Notes: generated by a model not told the origin, from the letters alone. DNA of 64,000 nt from Tigriopus japonicus (GCA_010645155.1 CM021318.1:7548789-7612788), one strand, 5' to 3'; counted from the stretch's first letter, positions 23,679-37,945 are shown. A program made the numbers and translations.

Positions 23679-23933
23679 TTCCAAATTAGAAAAAAAAAAT
23701 GAATTGATGTGTAGAATGAATGAAATGTTCTTGGGTGGTCTTGAATTGCAAAANNNNNNNNNNNNNNNNNNNNNNNNNNNNNNNNNNNNNNNNNNNNNNN
23801 NNNNNNNNNNNNNNNNNNNNNNNNNNNNNNNNNNNNNNNNNNNNNNNNNNNNNNNNNNNTTCCAAATTAGAAAAAAAAATGAATTGATGTGTAGAATGAA
23901 TGAAATGTTCTTGGGTGGTCTTGAATTGCAAAA
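23679..23933. other. assembly gap (106 N) flanked by duplicated sequence
   Basis: N runs from 23754 to 23859. The 75 bases on its left (23679-23753) and the 74 bases on its right (23860-23933) are the same sequence, differing only by one A in a homopolymer (10 versus 9 A). Contig ends that overlap but were not merged would look exactly like this, so the duplication is probably artificial; a real tandem repeat spanning the gap is the alternative. Open frames through here contain X residues and should not be trusted. Confidence 0.9.
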
Positions 23934-26900
23934 AGAGACGAAGAAAAGCATTAACATTGTCGTGGGGAAAACGTTGTGGTAATGTACAATTTTGGTGTCA
24001 CAAATAAAGTAAGCAAAAAGCTCTCTCATCTAAATCCCTCAACGTAAAAAGCATTAGAAAAGACAGACGTCAGAGGTCACGTCGCATATTTGATTCACAT
24101 AGTAAGGGTGAGTTATTTAGAGCTGGGGGAAAATTCAGCTTGGCCTTTTTCTTTTGGGTCGAGCAACGTTATTTTGTGAGAGAAAAACTACCTCTGAGTG
24201 ATGGATGGCCTAATAATTAATCACGTCAGAACTGGTTACCACAGCTGGCGCGATTGACCGACAGAAATAATGCTTGGACCATCTTGGGTACCTGAGAAAA
24301 CAATCGGTAAAATTATTTTTCCACCTAAAGAGAAAGACAGGCAGACAGACAAAGCCTCAAGATCTAAGCGTTCTCCAAGAAATTCAGTTAAGCTTATGGA
24401 AATGTACTCCCCAGAAAGTACACAGTGAATGATTTTCCTCTTATATTTGAGTAGTTGGTACCTTCACAAATATAAAGGTTGAGTAACACATTGAAACAAA
24501 GATAACTGCGCACCAAAGGTCTTCACCACCTGAATTTGACAACATAAAAAGTTTTATTGCAAGGAGCATATGTCACTATTTATTAATAGTGATGTGTAGT
24601 CTATCTTTAGCAAGGAGAGCTTTCCTTTAGGTGAAATCCTAACCACTCATTTGATGAACCAAATACTTAACCCTTCTAAACCCAAGTGACAACCGAGTCA
24701 ATGTTAACGTTAACTATAATTAACTAACCCAAACATAGGCTTCAAAAAACCGAAATCACTTCCAAAACACTAGCTATCATTTTCATTTCAGATGTTAGGC
24801 ACATAAATTGTAAACCCTACTGAGAAAATTACTTTTTTGTATTAATGTTGTCAGGCAACAGTTATGCGCATTTGCTTCAATTTACGTAGTTTACTTCTTT
24901 TATGGCGTTTCATTAGTTTAATAACATTCTAAATTTTCCTTCTACTCCTATAATCCTAGAGATCTTAAATCTTTTTACTTGGGAAATTTGGGAACGCCTA
25001 AAAAAGCCTGTAACCACGCGAAAAATATCAAACAAATGAGAGATAAATCTACTTCTAAGTGCCCTTTACACACACTCTACTTTTCCACATTTCCTTATTA
25101 ACTGAACCGACTAGAAATCTTTTGCAACATTTGAAATACAACTCGCGAAAAAAATGCCAGAGCCTAGATTCAAACCTGTGGAATTTGTACCAAACTCACT
25201 AAGTGGAAGAAAGACAAGGAAAGACAGACATTGGATACACCATCAATAACTTGTTATCGTTTGTCTTTGTTGGGATATCCAGATTTTCTTGACGTAGACG
25301 TAGTTATCAGAAATGTCTTGAACATGGATTTGTCCGCGTGTTAATGACAACTTATTCTCTCATCTTTAGAGCACGTGTATGGTGAGTGTAAGAGTAGTAA
25401 ATGCACTTCCTCAATACAACTTAGAACCCAATGACAAACAAGCCCTCTTAAATGGCAAAGACGAATCCGATTGATGTAAACCCCAGATTTACAATCTCAA
25501 AAAGAGGTCATCTTTATCATCCAGCAAATTTTTGTTGATATCAGCCTCAACCCAAACACTGTAGAAACATGTTTTTGCAAGGAGCATTTTTGATTTTATG
25601 AGGATGAATAAAATACATACATCTGATATTGTAGTTGGACTAAGTCGTAAATTGAGAGGTAGATGTAACGAAAACACTTTTCCCTAAGTTTTTTAATACA
25701 TGGTATTCGGTAATGTATCCTTGTCTCCAGGTACAAAAAATGCCATGAAAATCCTTTTCTGCTAAAAACAATTGCAACTTTTTCGTAATATGTTGAATCT
25801 CCGTTTGAACAAATGAAAGTTGTGTCTGACGTAAAAAAAAAACCTGATTTAATGAAGGGCATTACGAGCGATTTGTGGGAAACCCAGGGTTTTTAATTGA
25901 TCTACCACCAAGCAACGTCTTTTTGTAAGTCCTTAAAATTACTGCTTGAATTGGTGAAAACAGTGAGAAAGCCTACCAAGAGATCATGTCGTAAAAAAAG
26001 ATGTGAGGATTTTATTCCCCTCACACTAAAGACCACGCTTAACATACTCCATTACTTGTCCAGAAATGAGAGTGCTACGCAATTTGTCAGTATTCATGGA
26101 GATTATGGTTAATATGGGCAATTTTCCATCGCTCAATTGTTGGCTCAAAAACGCTTTCACTCGATTCGTTTCTCGCCTGAAAGGACTTGCGTTCTTGCGA
26201 GCGAATCCCAGGAAAAAAGTCAAATTTATGCCATACTTCGATGGAACATTTTCCGGATCGCCAAATATCGAGTTTTTAATATTCAGAGCAGATTTGGTGA
26301 TATTGAAAATATTGCTGAATTGAATGGGTAGTCCATGGTGTGCAATGCAACCAACCAAGGATACATTCAAATATTTTTGGGTAATTTGTTTCGAAGCGAG
26401 AGGAATGCATACCAGATTCGGAATCTGTTTTCAAAGCGAAGGAGTGCCAATAAGCTGATGAGGCTGATTTTTCGCCAGTCATTCGGATCCATTTCGTTGT
26501 CATTGAAAGGGATTAACTTTATCAAGAAGACCACTCACACTCTAATTGAAGTACGGAAGTATTGTAAGAAAGTGAAAGTTTCATATCCTTAATTGTTGCA
26601 AGTAATAGTCGCACGCACACAAATGAAAACTCAGTCCGAAATTCATGAACGTTCTCTCGAAAATAGGGATGAATTATGTTCTCGCTGTTAGGTCTTTATG
26701 TGGATTTCAAGACATTTTTTCATATTAGACCTTTGAATGTTGCCAACAATGACAAAAAGTCTACATAAAATCAGGAGGATTTTTGGCATTTTCTCTCAGT
26801 TTTTCATTCTATTTGCCTTCATATGCTTTGGATATCTTTCTGTATTTGTAGACTTTGAAATTCAACCCAAGGATCTACATTTTGAAACAATTTGAGGTGC

Positions 26901-27076
26901 TCTAAATGCGTAAGCAATGATAATTTGTTTCGAGTTGGATTTTTAGCAAAGTGTTGCCATATTAGTTCTGGTGTAGGTTTTTGCGTTAAAAATGCCAGAC
27001 TCTTTAAAGGCAAGTGACACCAACTCTATATATAAAATGGCCGAACTTTCAACTCCAAACACAACTTGAGTATCGA

Positions 27077-27111
27077 CTAGAACACTATATTACGTTATTA
27101 TAGTGCTCTAG
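27077..27111. repeat. short hairpin-forming inverted repeat
   Basis: CTAGAACACTATA (27077-27089) and TATAGTGCTCTAG (27099-27111) pair at 12 of 13 positions across a 9-nt loop. The flanks also repeat GTATCGA on both sides (27069 and 27111 regions). No precursor-RNA features beyond the stem are evident. Confidence 0.55.
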
Positions 27112-29575
27112 TATCGAGCATCTTCGATCATTAGAGATGACAATGTTACTTCATTGTTTTGCATTGAAAATGGCAGAGTTGAGATCGTTTTTACTTTCGA
27201 ATTATTTTGAGTCAAGAAAAAATTGGGAAGGGCCAGTGTGGAAAGCCGTTTCAATAAATGCGATTTCACATTAAAATCCATTGATTGAACCGATTGATGG
27301 AAGTTACAAGAAGTGATATCTAAAATCAATGGAACAAATCCTTGGAGCGCCATTTCTGTTCCTACATTAGAAAGCAGATAAAAGGTTAAATCATAAACAT
27401 ACGTGTGCCTTTTCACGATTTTGGAACGAGCGAAAAAGTGCATAGATTAAAACTATATTGACCTTTCTGTCTTTTAGTACTCTTCTTCTTGTTAATCATC
27501 AATGCCATTTTGATTTGTAAGTCATCAGAAAATACGGGAAAGGCCAAATAGATGGGGCATTTTTGTTTGAAGAATCCGATAAGCATCAAATCTTTTATTA
27601 GTTGACATGCAACCTACTTTTGAATTGGAGCAGAGGCATTTTAGGCATGATTTCAATAACCTTAGACAGGCAAATAGGGTTTGATTGGCCACTTCTTGAT
27701 TCCCCACAAATCAGGTTTCAAGGGTAAACAAAGACGTGTTAATGTATTTTTCATCGACGCACACTTTCTAACTAGTTTTTTCTCCGACAGCTCAAAATGA
27801 TTGGCCTACATGACATAAGACAGTATCACGTGCTATAGTCTACTAAAAATATGTGTTCGTAAAATGTCATGAGCCAAGGAAAGCAAACTCCATGGGCGCC
27901 ATTTATTTCAGGCTTGAAGGAAGGCGTTTGTCAGAATTGACATTGGTTAAGCATTGGAAAGATGGCTTGGAGCAAGAAATGGGGGAAACTGCAATCTCAA
28001 TAAATCATAGGAACTGAAGGCTCTTTGTTACATCTGATAACTTTGAGCTTTGGTAGACTCAGGCCTCTGAAGCGGTTCTTTTTGGAACTTTTTTCCATAT
28101 TGAGAGTTGAGACCATCTCCAAAGAAGTTAGTGTTGATGAAGAAATATCGGTCCAAGTGAGACTTAATCACTTCTTTTGATGTGCTTTATCTGATTAATT
28201 GGATTGATTATTCAGTATATTCATTGACAGAGAAAAAATGATGCTAAATCTACTCTTTGTTATCCAAGGTGACTGATTCCTTTTAATGAATTGAACGGGC
28301 AAATGTGTCTATGAAATGAAGCTCTGGAACCATGTAAGACGTCTGTCTGTCTCAAGATTTTTTGCGCCTCAGTTTGACTTTGAACAAAACAAAACGTTTC
28401 AACACTTTTCTTATTTCCTAATCTCTCGTGCTTTTGAACCTTCTTTTTAAGCGGTAAGGGTTATTTTCAGGGTTAACAGTTCAATGGTTGACTGTAAATG
28501 AAATTACACTTCACTCAAGTGCACGTCCGAATATAAGTGTGCGTTAAATTGAACTATTTTTTCTACTTATCCTTTAACTCAACCCTGGTAAACAGTCGCA
28601 ATGGAAATTTGAATTTTCTGGGCGCAGTATCAAAGCAGAATCAGCGACGTTTCAAGGCGATTCAAAGCGGATGTATCTATAAAGAATTTACACCCAAGCT
28701 TGAATAATTCGTCACTAGATGGCGCCAAATAAGGAACCTTTTATTTATTTTGTCACCTAAATTGAGATCATAAAATTGATTTATCTACATATTTCGAATC
28801 TATTGGAGTTGAGCTTCGATACCCGTATAGAAATTTTTTTTTGTGTGCGTGAAGTGATCATAGATTAAGGCCAAAGATTTTGCACAAACTCCTAAAGTTG
28901 TTTTACCACAGGTTGACTCATACTGTCACATTTTCTCTCAGATTGAAACTCACTTTAGCTCTCAAGCAATGCTTGTCACGATGAGGAGTTAGTTGTTCAT
29001 TTTGAGAACAAGAGAGGGCATCCAGTCAATGTTTGTTGAATTGTGTGAAAGCCATCTAGGTGACAAAAGTGCCAGGTTTCTTGAAAATGCTCTATAACAT
29101 AAACAAAGCGTGTATTTGGTCCAAATAAGATTGGCTCGGGTCAATGGGGAGCAGTGTTGCTTAATTTTGGGAAAATTCCCATGATGTGAGTTATTTGGAG
29201 ACAATTAGGGCTTGAAATAACGCAAGTGAGAATGCCTAAAAGCGATGAGACGTACACTTACAAAGATATTTTCTAGGGTATTTCTCAAACACTTTTTTTC
29301 ACACATTTATAAATTCAAGTTTAATCTTTAATCTTTACTAGCTTACTTAAAACAATGAATGCTCAAGAGATATCTGTATCTATGTCGTAACATGTATATT
29401 CATTCATAGGTCAACCTTGGTGTTGCAGAAAAGTTGTCCATTGTAAGGCTGAGAGTGTCACGTCCAGTAGTTTTAATTATTCCTCCGTAGAAATTAGAAC
29501 TATGGATTTTCAAATACCAAATGCATCTTGCTGGGCAATACAGATACGTGATCTCTAATTTGAAACAATGCATTT

Positions 29576-30039
29576 GTCAGAACAATAAGCACTGGAATTA
29601 TGGAGTGGGAGACTAGCAATGTGAATAATGATTTCCAGTAAGAACAATTCAATTACGTTCTTCTGCAAATGAGACCTTGAATATGTTGACAAGAATACGT
29701 ATTGCAATTTTCAACTCAATCGAACGTCGGAGACAAAAGTTATGCTCACTCAAAGTTCAGTGCAAATCCTACCGAGAATGAATGAACTAGCCCTTTTGTG
29801 GTGATCGTTTTACCACAAAAGGGCAAGTTCATTTATTCTATGCTCTCTTCAGTACATAAGTTTGAGAAGTCATAACTTTTCACTCCGGCATTCGATTGGA
29901 CTGAAATTTGAAATACGTCTTCTTCTCAATGCAAGCCAGGTCTCATTTGCAGAAGAACGCAAATGGTTTGTTTCAGCTAGAAACCATAATTCTCATTGTT
30001 AGCCTCCCACTCCATGATTTCCGTGCTTCTTGGTCAGAA
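29576..30039 (+). mobile_element. fold-back MITE, family A, copy 1 (7-bp target duplication)
   Basis: The element is 29583-30032 (450 bp), flanked by a perfect 7-bp direct repeat GTCAGAA (29576-29582 and 30033-30039). Ends are CAATAAGCAC and GTGCTTCTTG, inverted repeats that continue inward (TGGAGTGGGAG...CTCCCACTCCA) so that almost the whole element folds into one long imperfect hairpin. The two arms have diverged from each other, which lets orientation be assigned. The centre carries a perfect 13-bp stem, GCCCTTTTGTGGT with its complement at 29790-29802 and 29812-29824. No protein is encoded. Seven-bp duplications do not by themselves fix the superfamily. Confidence 0.88.
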
Positions 30040-33000
30040 ATAAAAGTTTAATTGTAAAAGAAATTGAATTCCACCTTAAAATTTGATTTTAATGTGCCAA
30101 TTTCTCTTTTCAATCACAACGGAGTTATTCACGTATTCCTAAAATATTGTGTTACATAGAGATTGTGTTTTCACATACTAGGATCGGTTGGGTTTTTCGC
30201 TTTTTGGGGATAGAAGTGGTTCCTCTTAACTTGCTAGGCCAAAACCAATCCTTAGTGTGTTTGGGAATTTCCATACAAACTTGACATAAACTTTTCAGTA
30301 CTGTGTCTGTTCAGGAAAGACACAGACAATTAAAGCTTATTCATTTTGTGTACTTTTCTGTGTTGCCTTTTGAGAGAGTGATTCTGGATTCTGAGAGCCA
30401 ATTACTGTAAGCTGATAGGCACAGGACACATTGACAAAAAAAGCATTTCTTCTAAATAAAAAAGGCGTATCCGTCTGATTAAAAACCTATGCGTAACTCG
30501 ATCCAATGCCTTTTTAACACTGATCAACCTGAGTGTTTACCCTTTATTTGGGTTTCAGTTTTAACAACATTTAAGCTTTGTTACCACCCCAGAAACGTAC
30601 AGAAAGTAGTTTTTGGGCTCCCATTTCTCTGAAACAACCTCTCAGCAAATTGATATGGCCCATAAAGGGAGATGGTGGAGCATTTTTCATCATCCTCAAA
30701 TTACCCTGAAACACTTGACCATTTTGAGGAGGCTCTGTGTTTCCCTTCTCTCTTTGATCCGGATGGTTTCCTTTTGGAACCCACCCTGAAATAACCAACT
30801 TAACCTGGCCATGAAATGTTGTTCGCTGTCTAAGATTGTTATGAAAACTGAGAAGAACAAGAAGAAGACCCTCGCCGAGCTCGCTTATTGAATTTCTAGA
30901 TGAAACTTGAAGTGGTGTCGGGAACTCCGAGTATTTACCCAGAGAAACCGGTGCCTGTCTTCTGTCAAGAAAAGCCGAAAAGGTGTCTTAAACAAGAAGT
31001 TTTGAAGCACTATTGACAATGTGTGTGTGGAGAGCAGAAAAAACATGCATTAGATGCTTTCCAGATTCAAACTAGGCTCTAATCATTTAGGTCGCGTTAG
31101 AGGGCTAACAGAGAAATGTCACTCCAGTACACTCAGTGGAGATTTGTTTTGAACACACTTCATTGATCCAACAGTAAGGGTGTCAAGTGACTTAATTCAT
31201 CAGACATTGCTCTTGTTTGACCAAAGCAATTGAATGAGCAATTTTGCCACTGACTCCCTGAAAACAAAAGTTTGACCTGTGAATCACGTAACTTAGCGTG
31301 TTTAACGTCAAATCCCATCGCACACACAGTGCAGGCGTGGTGGCTCAAGAATATTTTCGGAGTGTCATTTCTCTGCTAGCCCTCTAGGTCGTGTATTGTT
31401 TTGCCCTTCTTGCCTATTATTAGTCCCCTAACATTGATTTGCAATTTGGTTCTTTTGAATAATTCAATGGCAATTTACAACTCAAGGGTTCGAGGAAGAT
31501 CAACATTGTTTTTTGGGTTTTCTTGATATTCTTCAGGGTAAAGGTGAGAATTTCCGTCTTCGAGATAGGCAAACCCATTTTCAGTATATTTGCGATTCAA
31601 CTCGTTGTCATTGAAAAATTTAGGTTCAACAAAATCCAAAACCACGGTTTCAATTTTTTAGCAGTTTTCGTCAACGATTTCGTATCGGGTTTAAACATTG
31701 TACTGAAGTATGTAGAATCTAGAGTCGAGCAGTTTTGGATGAGAAAATGATTCGCAATGGTGACGTCATGAATTCATTGCCAACATTTGACCACTTTGAG
31801 AAAGTTTACCAATGGCAAATCTTTTCCTCAAAACTTTACCGACATGAGGCTCTCAGTTCTTTATCCTGTCTCAGGTAAAGTGTTCAATCCAAGCGCATTC
31901 AACTATTGTGAGTGTCCGGTTGAATGGGAAAATTTTCTTTGGAAATTCAATCTTAAAACTCACTCATTCGTTCACCAAGACTCTAAACTTCAAACAGAAA
32001 TTGGAATGTCACCAAAACTACTCGAATCTTCCGCGGTCCATTTCCAATCACATAATCTTTGATGTTGAAATAAATCAATCTCATTGAACATTGAATTCCA
32101 ATAAAGCTTTTCTGCACCAGTCTTGCCATCAGTTTCAGAAACTCCATACCTTCGCCAAATCTCTTATTCCTCCACTCCAAGTTTACAATCTCAAAACATA
32201 AACCGAGGATCCTTGGCAACGTTGAATCAGGGCCCCAAAACCATCCACGTATAAAGATATTGCATTTTTGCATCAGCTTTTTTGTCCCCCAAATTGGCAG
32301 CGTTGGCAGATAGCTATATCTCGTGTGGGAAAACGATTTTTTGCTTACCATGAAACCTGTCAAAAGCAATGAGAAATGTTGGATCCGGGTTCCACTTGGT
32401 CCGTCCAGTCAGTCACGGTTTATCTCAATCCCTACGAAACCACTTCCAATCTTTAAATATCTCTCTAGTGGTCAAGATATCTGCTCAAGGAGTTGTTCCT
32501 GCTTCGGAATTCTTTTCCCTAATGTGGTTCCAAGCCACGTTGGCTGAGTCGACGAGGAACAGCCTCGAGTGGAACACTGCTGGAACTTGGTTAAACGGGA
32601 ACAAGCGGAAACAGACGCCTGTTGAAAGTTTTTCGAGGACAGAGAAATAGTGAGAGGAAGGAGAAAGGCAATACTCGACGCCTATGAACAACACTCACCC
32701 TTGAAGGTGGTGGTGGTACAAGATTTGCATGAGGAGCTCGCTCGTGGAACTTTTTTTGCATACTCATCAAAGGTGTTGGCGCGATGTTGGTTTAATCCAC
32801 CTTCTCAACGCGTCAATATTAGATGGCGGCCTTCAGATGAAAGGGAACAAAGACCACGATCTATTGAAAAAGAGGACAATTGGCATTCCTCTCCCGAAAC
32901 GAAATATTTTCTTTTTCGGGTCGTTTGTCAAAAAATTAAAGTGTTGAGATTCTCCAATAAATACCATGGGGATGACGATGGGCGCGAATGACGTGGATGA

Positions 33001-36000
33001 ATGATTAATTCTTGAGAATGAAATATTGGCAATTTGGAACAAGTATCGGAATTTCTCCCACGGCTGTGGTTGGTTATTGGTTGCAGAATCGCTACTTGCA
33101 TTTTAAAAGCTCAAACAACATTGAGGAATTCGGTTTTGGTTGAAATACGAAACAATTAGAAAACCATCGCTTTACACTCTCCTTTAATGCTTAAGCTGTT
33201 TTCGTAGCTGATGTTAAACTAACGTGCTCAAATTACTCAGGTTTCCATCAGACATGTCATTTTTCAATGTTTCAAATAAATACTGTATTGGACAAAGGAT
33301 TATTGCACAAGGAGGACCATAAACATATTTTTTGATCATCTTGCGGTTTTTTCAGAACGCCAAATTGTCAGACCACACACAAGAGTAGCAAAAGTAGTTA
33401 TCGTTTGGTAAAAGCTATGCCAATCTTATCGTGTACTTTTCCTTGTTCTTCCCGTTTTCTTCTCCAATTAGTGTTTGTGGAGACACTTTGTCCCAAATGG
33501 GACCCTTTAGTCTCTTGTGTACAGTAATCCAGTAATCTTTTAATCAAACAATTATTGTTGAACGACTATCTTTAAATTTTACACACACCAGAATAACCGT
33601 GCGTACTAACGTGTCGTTCGCGTAAGTGCTTTTCCAGACAGCGAGAGTTCGAATATTTTAAGATCAGTCGGGAAAAATCTTTACAGTATTCAACAAGTTT
33701 AGTCACGGACCACGGAACTTCTGGACGGCTGACGGCCACGCAACCTTTTCAGTAAGCGTCATGATGCTCAGGAAGCTACATTACTTAATTCAGACTTATG
33801 TTAGATGTTAACAACTTAGTTACCTTTTTTCTAGCTTATTTTTTCAGTCTCCACATCTCCCATGTTAAGGAGTTTCACAGGTTTGATATTTTGGTAATAC
33901 TCATGCATGGATAGACAACCCAAAACATCAAATTTTAACATAGTTTTAACTTGAGACAATCCAATTTGATTGAATATATGTAAATATCCATATAAGTGAT
34001 TCAGATAGGCGATTTCTTCATGAAATATTTGGTATACCTTAATGGATTATGGTTACTGTAAGCAATTGTTGATTATTTAATTATATATATTCTTAGCAGA
34101 GTGCACATTCCTACTACCTTATCCCCATGTCAAGTTACAAGACCTGGGTTTCTCAGTAGATTCATTCCTATTAAAGGATCCAAATAGTAATGAGAAGCTA
34201 TGATTCAAGTCACACTCCCACAGTTTCTTGATCTGCTTAACGATGTCTCATTGAGATCGTTAAGTACTTCACACTGCAAGAAAAAAAGCACTACAAGAAT
34301 GACTATCAAAAAAAATTCTTTCTTTGGTGACTTTGTCAATGGACCAAATACATTTGTGTTTCAATTTTGGACACATACGTATATGTTAAGAAAAATAGTC
34401 TGTTTTGAGCTTAAAAGATGCCCAGAATTATGCCTCACACAATGCACACACTTACTTTCTTGGTTCTTACTTGCTTGGCTCACTCACATTTAAAAAAAAG
34501 GATATGGATGTTTGGTATATGGCTGAATCACCAACAGAACAAGCCTTGGCATCAAGATGAACTCACACCATGAACACTCTAGCAGTGGTTGAGACTTGAT
34601 TGATTCCCAAAATAACTTAGGGTGAGAAGGTACTTGTGTCACTGAAGCTGTTGCACTATCAAAGGTGGGTGTGCCATCAATCATAGACTGTAGCACTACA
34701 GCAGATGAAGGAGTATTGCCATGAGCCAAATGACCTGAACATGACTTAAAAATGACACTTAAAAAGCACTGAACAGATGAATTAATCACATTTCAAGATG
34801 ATTTTTCAAGATGTTTCAAATGTTATGAGTGAGAAGCGACTGGCAAAACAAACAAGGGTGACTGCAAATTGTAGGCCTTCTATAATTGTGATTTGGATCT
34901 TGCAAAATGATTAAGGCTCAAGTCATTTCTTCAAATAATAGAAACCTGCCATGAGCTTATGAATAGCAGAAGGAACTTGACTCTCAAATTATAAAAAGAT
35001 GTTGTTCTGTCATGAGATGAAATCATGCTGTCTGCTCGTCAATGATCTCGTCACCTTTTGAATGGCAGATGTGGCCAATCCTGACCAATGAGAATTGGCT
35101 TGGGTTGCCTGAATGACGCATAATTTGAGACAGGCACTTTTTCCGATGTGGTTTCAAATCCTGTATTAAGAAATCCTTGGTTTAGTTGATGACTTGGAGA
35201 AGGTATACTCTGGGCTGCCAAGAGTTGTGTGTAAAAGCAATTCCTAAGACATATTATATACGTTTTCAACGTCCCAAATATAGGCATTTTTTTGTTTTCT
35301 TTCACTTTTGTCTTACAAAAAAATAAGTACATAAAAATATTTAAACTAATTTAAAATATTAATTTTTGGATTATTTCTTCTTCGGTACTTTTACCAAACA
35401 TAGTTTGACGTAAGTTCACTTTTATGTAAAACTTCCAATAAAAACTGTTACAAATATTGCACTTTTTGAAAGAAAAATTTCCATTTCAATAGATTTCAAA
35501 GTTATTCAATTCGACCGCATTAATGATAATTAACGAAAAATGAATAAAAAATTAACATTATAATACTCTAAAATTGAAAAGTCATTAGAAGTATTGGCAG
35601 TTGAGCAAACACTTTCACAGAGCATAGCCAACCACCGTGAGCATTTAAGGCACAATAAGGACAAATGTTTATTTAAAAGTCCTATTCCTGATCGACCCAC
35701 TTTTCAATTCAAGGGTTGCATGAACGAATTAGTGCAACTGTTTACTACAACCAGCTTCACAGAGGCCGCTGACACTGACACCGACCTGGCAAAGTCTGCC
35801 CTTGAACTGGGCGCAGCAGGTACGGGTGACATTGGGTTTAAATGCCAAGACCAAACCTGACTTCATGACAGGGATATCTAGACAGGCCTTCTTATAAGCC
35901 CTGGCCTCAAACATGGATCACACAAAGAAGTCAATTGGAAGGAGGTTAGGGGTGTTTGGGCCTTGCCCACATTGTCTTGTCCCAGAACGCAGGGAAAACT

Positions 36001-37688
36001 TTAAAACTAATCAGGTAACTGCCATTAAGATTAGCCATTGTGCAGTTGGGTGGAAAAATGTCCGGATTGGTTACAGATTCCATGTGAAAAAATAATAAAA
36101 GCACTAATTCCACCAAAATTATCTAACTCATTAATTATGTGGTTCCCATACTAATCTTGCATGTGCATTAAGTATGCGTATATTTTGAATGTGTATTCTG
36201 AATAAAGTGGCTCTAATAACATAACAGAAACCTCCTCTATTGAAGTATCATTGCTCCTTAAATGATTGATGAAGATTTTGAGCGCAAGATATTTTATTGG
36301 TCTTCTTGTAAGTTAACTTCTTATTTTTACTACTTTTTCTTAAATCTTGATGAACGTTTTGTTGGATTTTTTCTTGTGCGATTCAAAGTTTTAGAGACAT
36401 AACGATGCTACCTGCATGCAGTAATTTCATTATGGATTAGGGCGTCGTCCTATATAATTTCGTCAAACTTTTTTTGCTATCTGAGGGCCATCTTTGACCT
36501 TTTATTGACATTGAGGTAGTAACATAAACGCAATGTCATGTTACGAGCATTCTCTTTAACTTCGTCGCTGAAAGCAATGTTTTGGATTTTCGTTTGCGGC
36601 TATTTCCATTTTCGGTCTTCAAGGGAATGTGTTGGATGGTTTTGGCTCTATTAGCTCTATACCTACTTGAACAAATTAGACCCATTTCATCTGGGCATTA
36701 AATCAATTGCACGACCATTATTTGGCACTTCCAAAGCGGAGTCGGATTAAATAGTAGAAGACTACATAACTCAGGAAAACGGGCTCTTATTTAATTGGCT
36801 CATCTTGTCGAGTCGTTCAAGAATTTCTGCCGTTTCCAAGGCCAAGTTCCTTTTCCGTTTTTGACAGTTTCTTGTCGATAAATTTACTTCAATGAACAAA
36901 CAGACATTTGTTTTTTGTGACATTATGACAAACTAGCATTTCCACAAGCATTTTAGTTAAAGTGTCGTTGAATTTATTGCATTTTACGCAAAACGCGTGA
37001 CTCGGCGGTATGGTTCGTTAAAAAAAATCCTTCAGGAACACTTGCCTTCTGGGAATCAACAATAACCAACGATTCAAATTTAGTTTCTTCTGATATTTTA
37101 CTCCTGACACTGTGACTGTTTCGACCCACGTTCACAATGATTTCACATTGTTTTTTGGGGGGGTTTAAGAGCTAAATGAGGTATCAAAACTATTCATTAC
37201 AAGCCGGTGCTGCACAAATAATTTACGATACAAAAATAGAACCCCAAAATTTTATTACAAATTCTTTATCAAACTAAACACTCCATAAACAAAATTCAAA
37301 CCCATTATCCACTCATATTGGGGAAAATAGTTTGAGTCTCTGCTTTTTTATGAAGGCTTACAAATGAAGCCTCCCTTGAGTAAAGAAGCTCATGGGAAAG
37401 AGGCATCAACTTTTTGGGCTTTTTTTCAAGCTTCACCGTTTTTACCGTTGTCGTTACGATCAAACCATTAAGTTCTACATAAACTGGAGTTTGATTTTGC
37501 AAATAATCAAAAATAAAGTCAGGTCAATAAATGTTGTTAAGGTCATTACATCAGAAAATGAGATATGCTCCAGGCCTTACATAGATAGCCGCATTTCTTT
37601 CTCTTGCGCTTCTAGTTTTTTTCATAAAGTTTAACGTGAAAGCCGCTGTTGCAAGAGCCAAGTTGACGCTTCTTTTTCATGAGCTCCT
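30040..37688. other. gene-poor stretch
   Basis: No supported gene. Scattered open frames up to about 130 codons were read on both strands without finding a domain. A minus-strand stretch at 35050-35330 (ending ILIGQDWPHL) and another at 31510-31660 look faintly protein-like but are too short and interrupted to call. The segment 35330-35590 is extremely AT-rich. Confidence 0.45.
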
Positions 37689-37945
37689 TTACCCTTTCTC
37701 CAAGTCCTCAACTAAACATTTTGAGTCCTGACCATTCCTTCCACAAACTAATTTTGTATCATCAGCATATGAAGAAATACTGGCATTTGATCTAAACTTC
37801 TGGAGAGGAGCAATAAAGAGAATAAACAGGAGAGGACCTAAAAATGAACCTTGTGGAACACCTGACTTGACATTAATATGTTCAAATATACTTCCAAATG
37901 GCCTCCACAACCGACCCATTATTTAGTACCATAAACAAAACTTTT
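37689..37945 (-). pseudogene. non-LTR retrotransposon reverse transcriptase fragment (palm motifs)
   Basis: The minus-strand frame reads INVKSGVPQGSFLGPLLFILFI, then SISSYADDTKLVCG, the RT fingers/palm signature GVPQGS-LGP-LF-LFI and the catalytic YADD box of LINE-type enzymes. Just upstream a second frame gives MVLNNGSVVEAIWKYI, the segment normally preceding SGVPQGS, so a frameshift lies near 37870-37900. The fragment stops at 37689. Only about 80 residues of a protein normally many hundreds long remain, so it is inactive. Confidence 0.82.

Larger units (their letters stand above)
21550..29575. other. gene-poor stretch upstream of the receptor
   Basis: This 8-kb segment presumably includes the receptor promoter and a predicted non-coding 5' exon, neither of which I can place. 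A short stem (GAACCTTTTTT...AAAAAAGGTTC) occurs near 21629-21662. The assembly gap at 23754-23859 and a hairpin at 27077-27111 are listed separately. Several open frames of 70-120 codons occur, mostly with non-ATG starts and no motifs; I do not support any as genes. Confidence 0.5.

Noticed and set aside
26026..27707. several minus-strand frames of 60-114 codons
   Set aside because: They overlap each other in different frames, lack splice context and known motifs, and one spans the hairpin edge; treated as chance frames.
31510..32369. minus-strand protein-like stretches (for example FVEPKFFNDNELNRKYTENG and a 128-codon frame)
   Set aside because: Interrupted by stops, no acceptor/donor set, no recognised domain; an ionotropic-receptor-like origin was considered but no pore or ligand-domain motif was found.
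34490..35332. minus-strand frames possibly from an LTR (BEL/Pao-like) protease region, with ILIGQDWPHL
   Set aside because: One ten-residue resemblance without the catalytic Asp motif, RT or integrase nearby is not enough, and stops interrupt the region.
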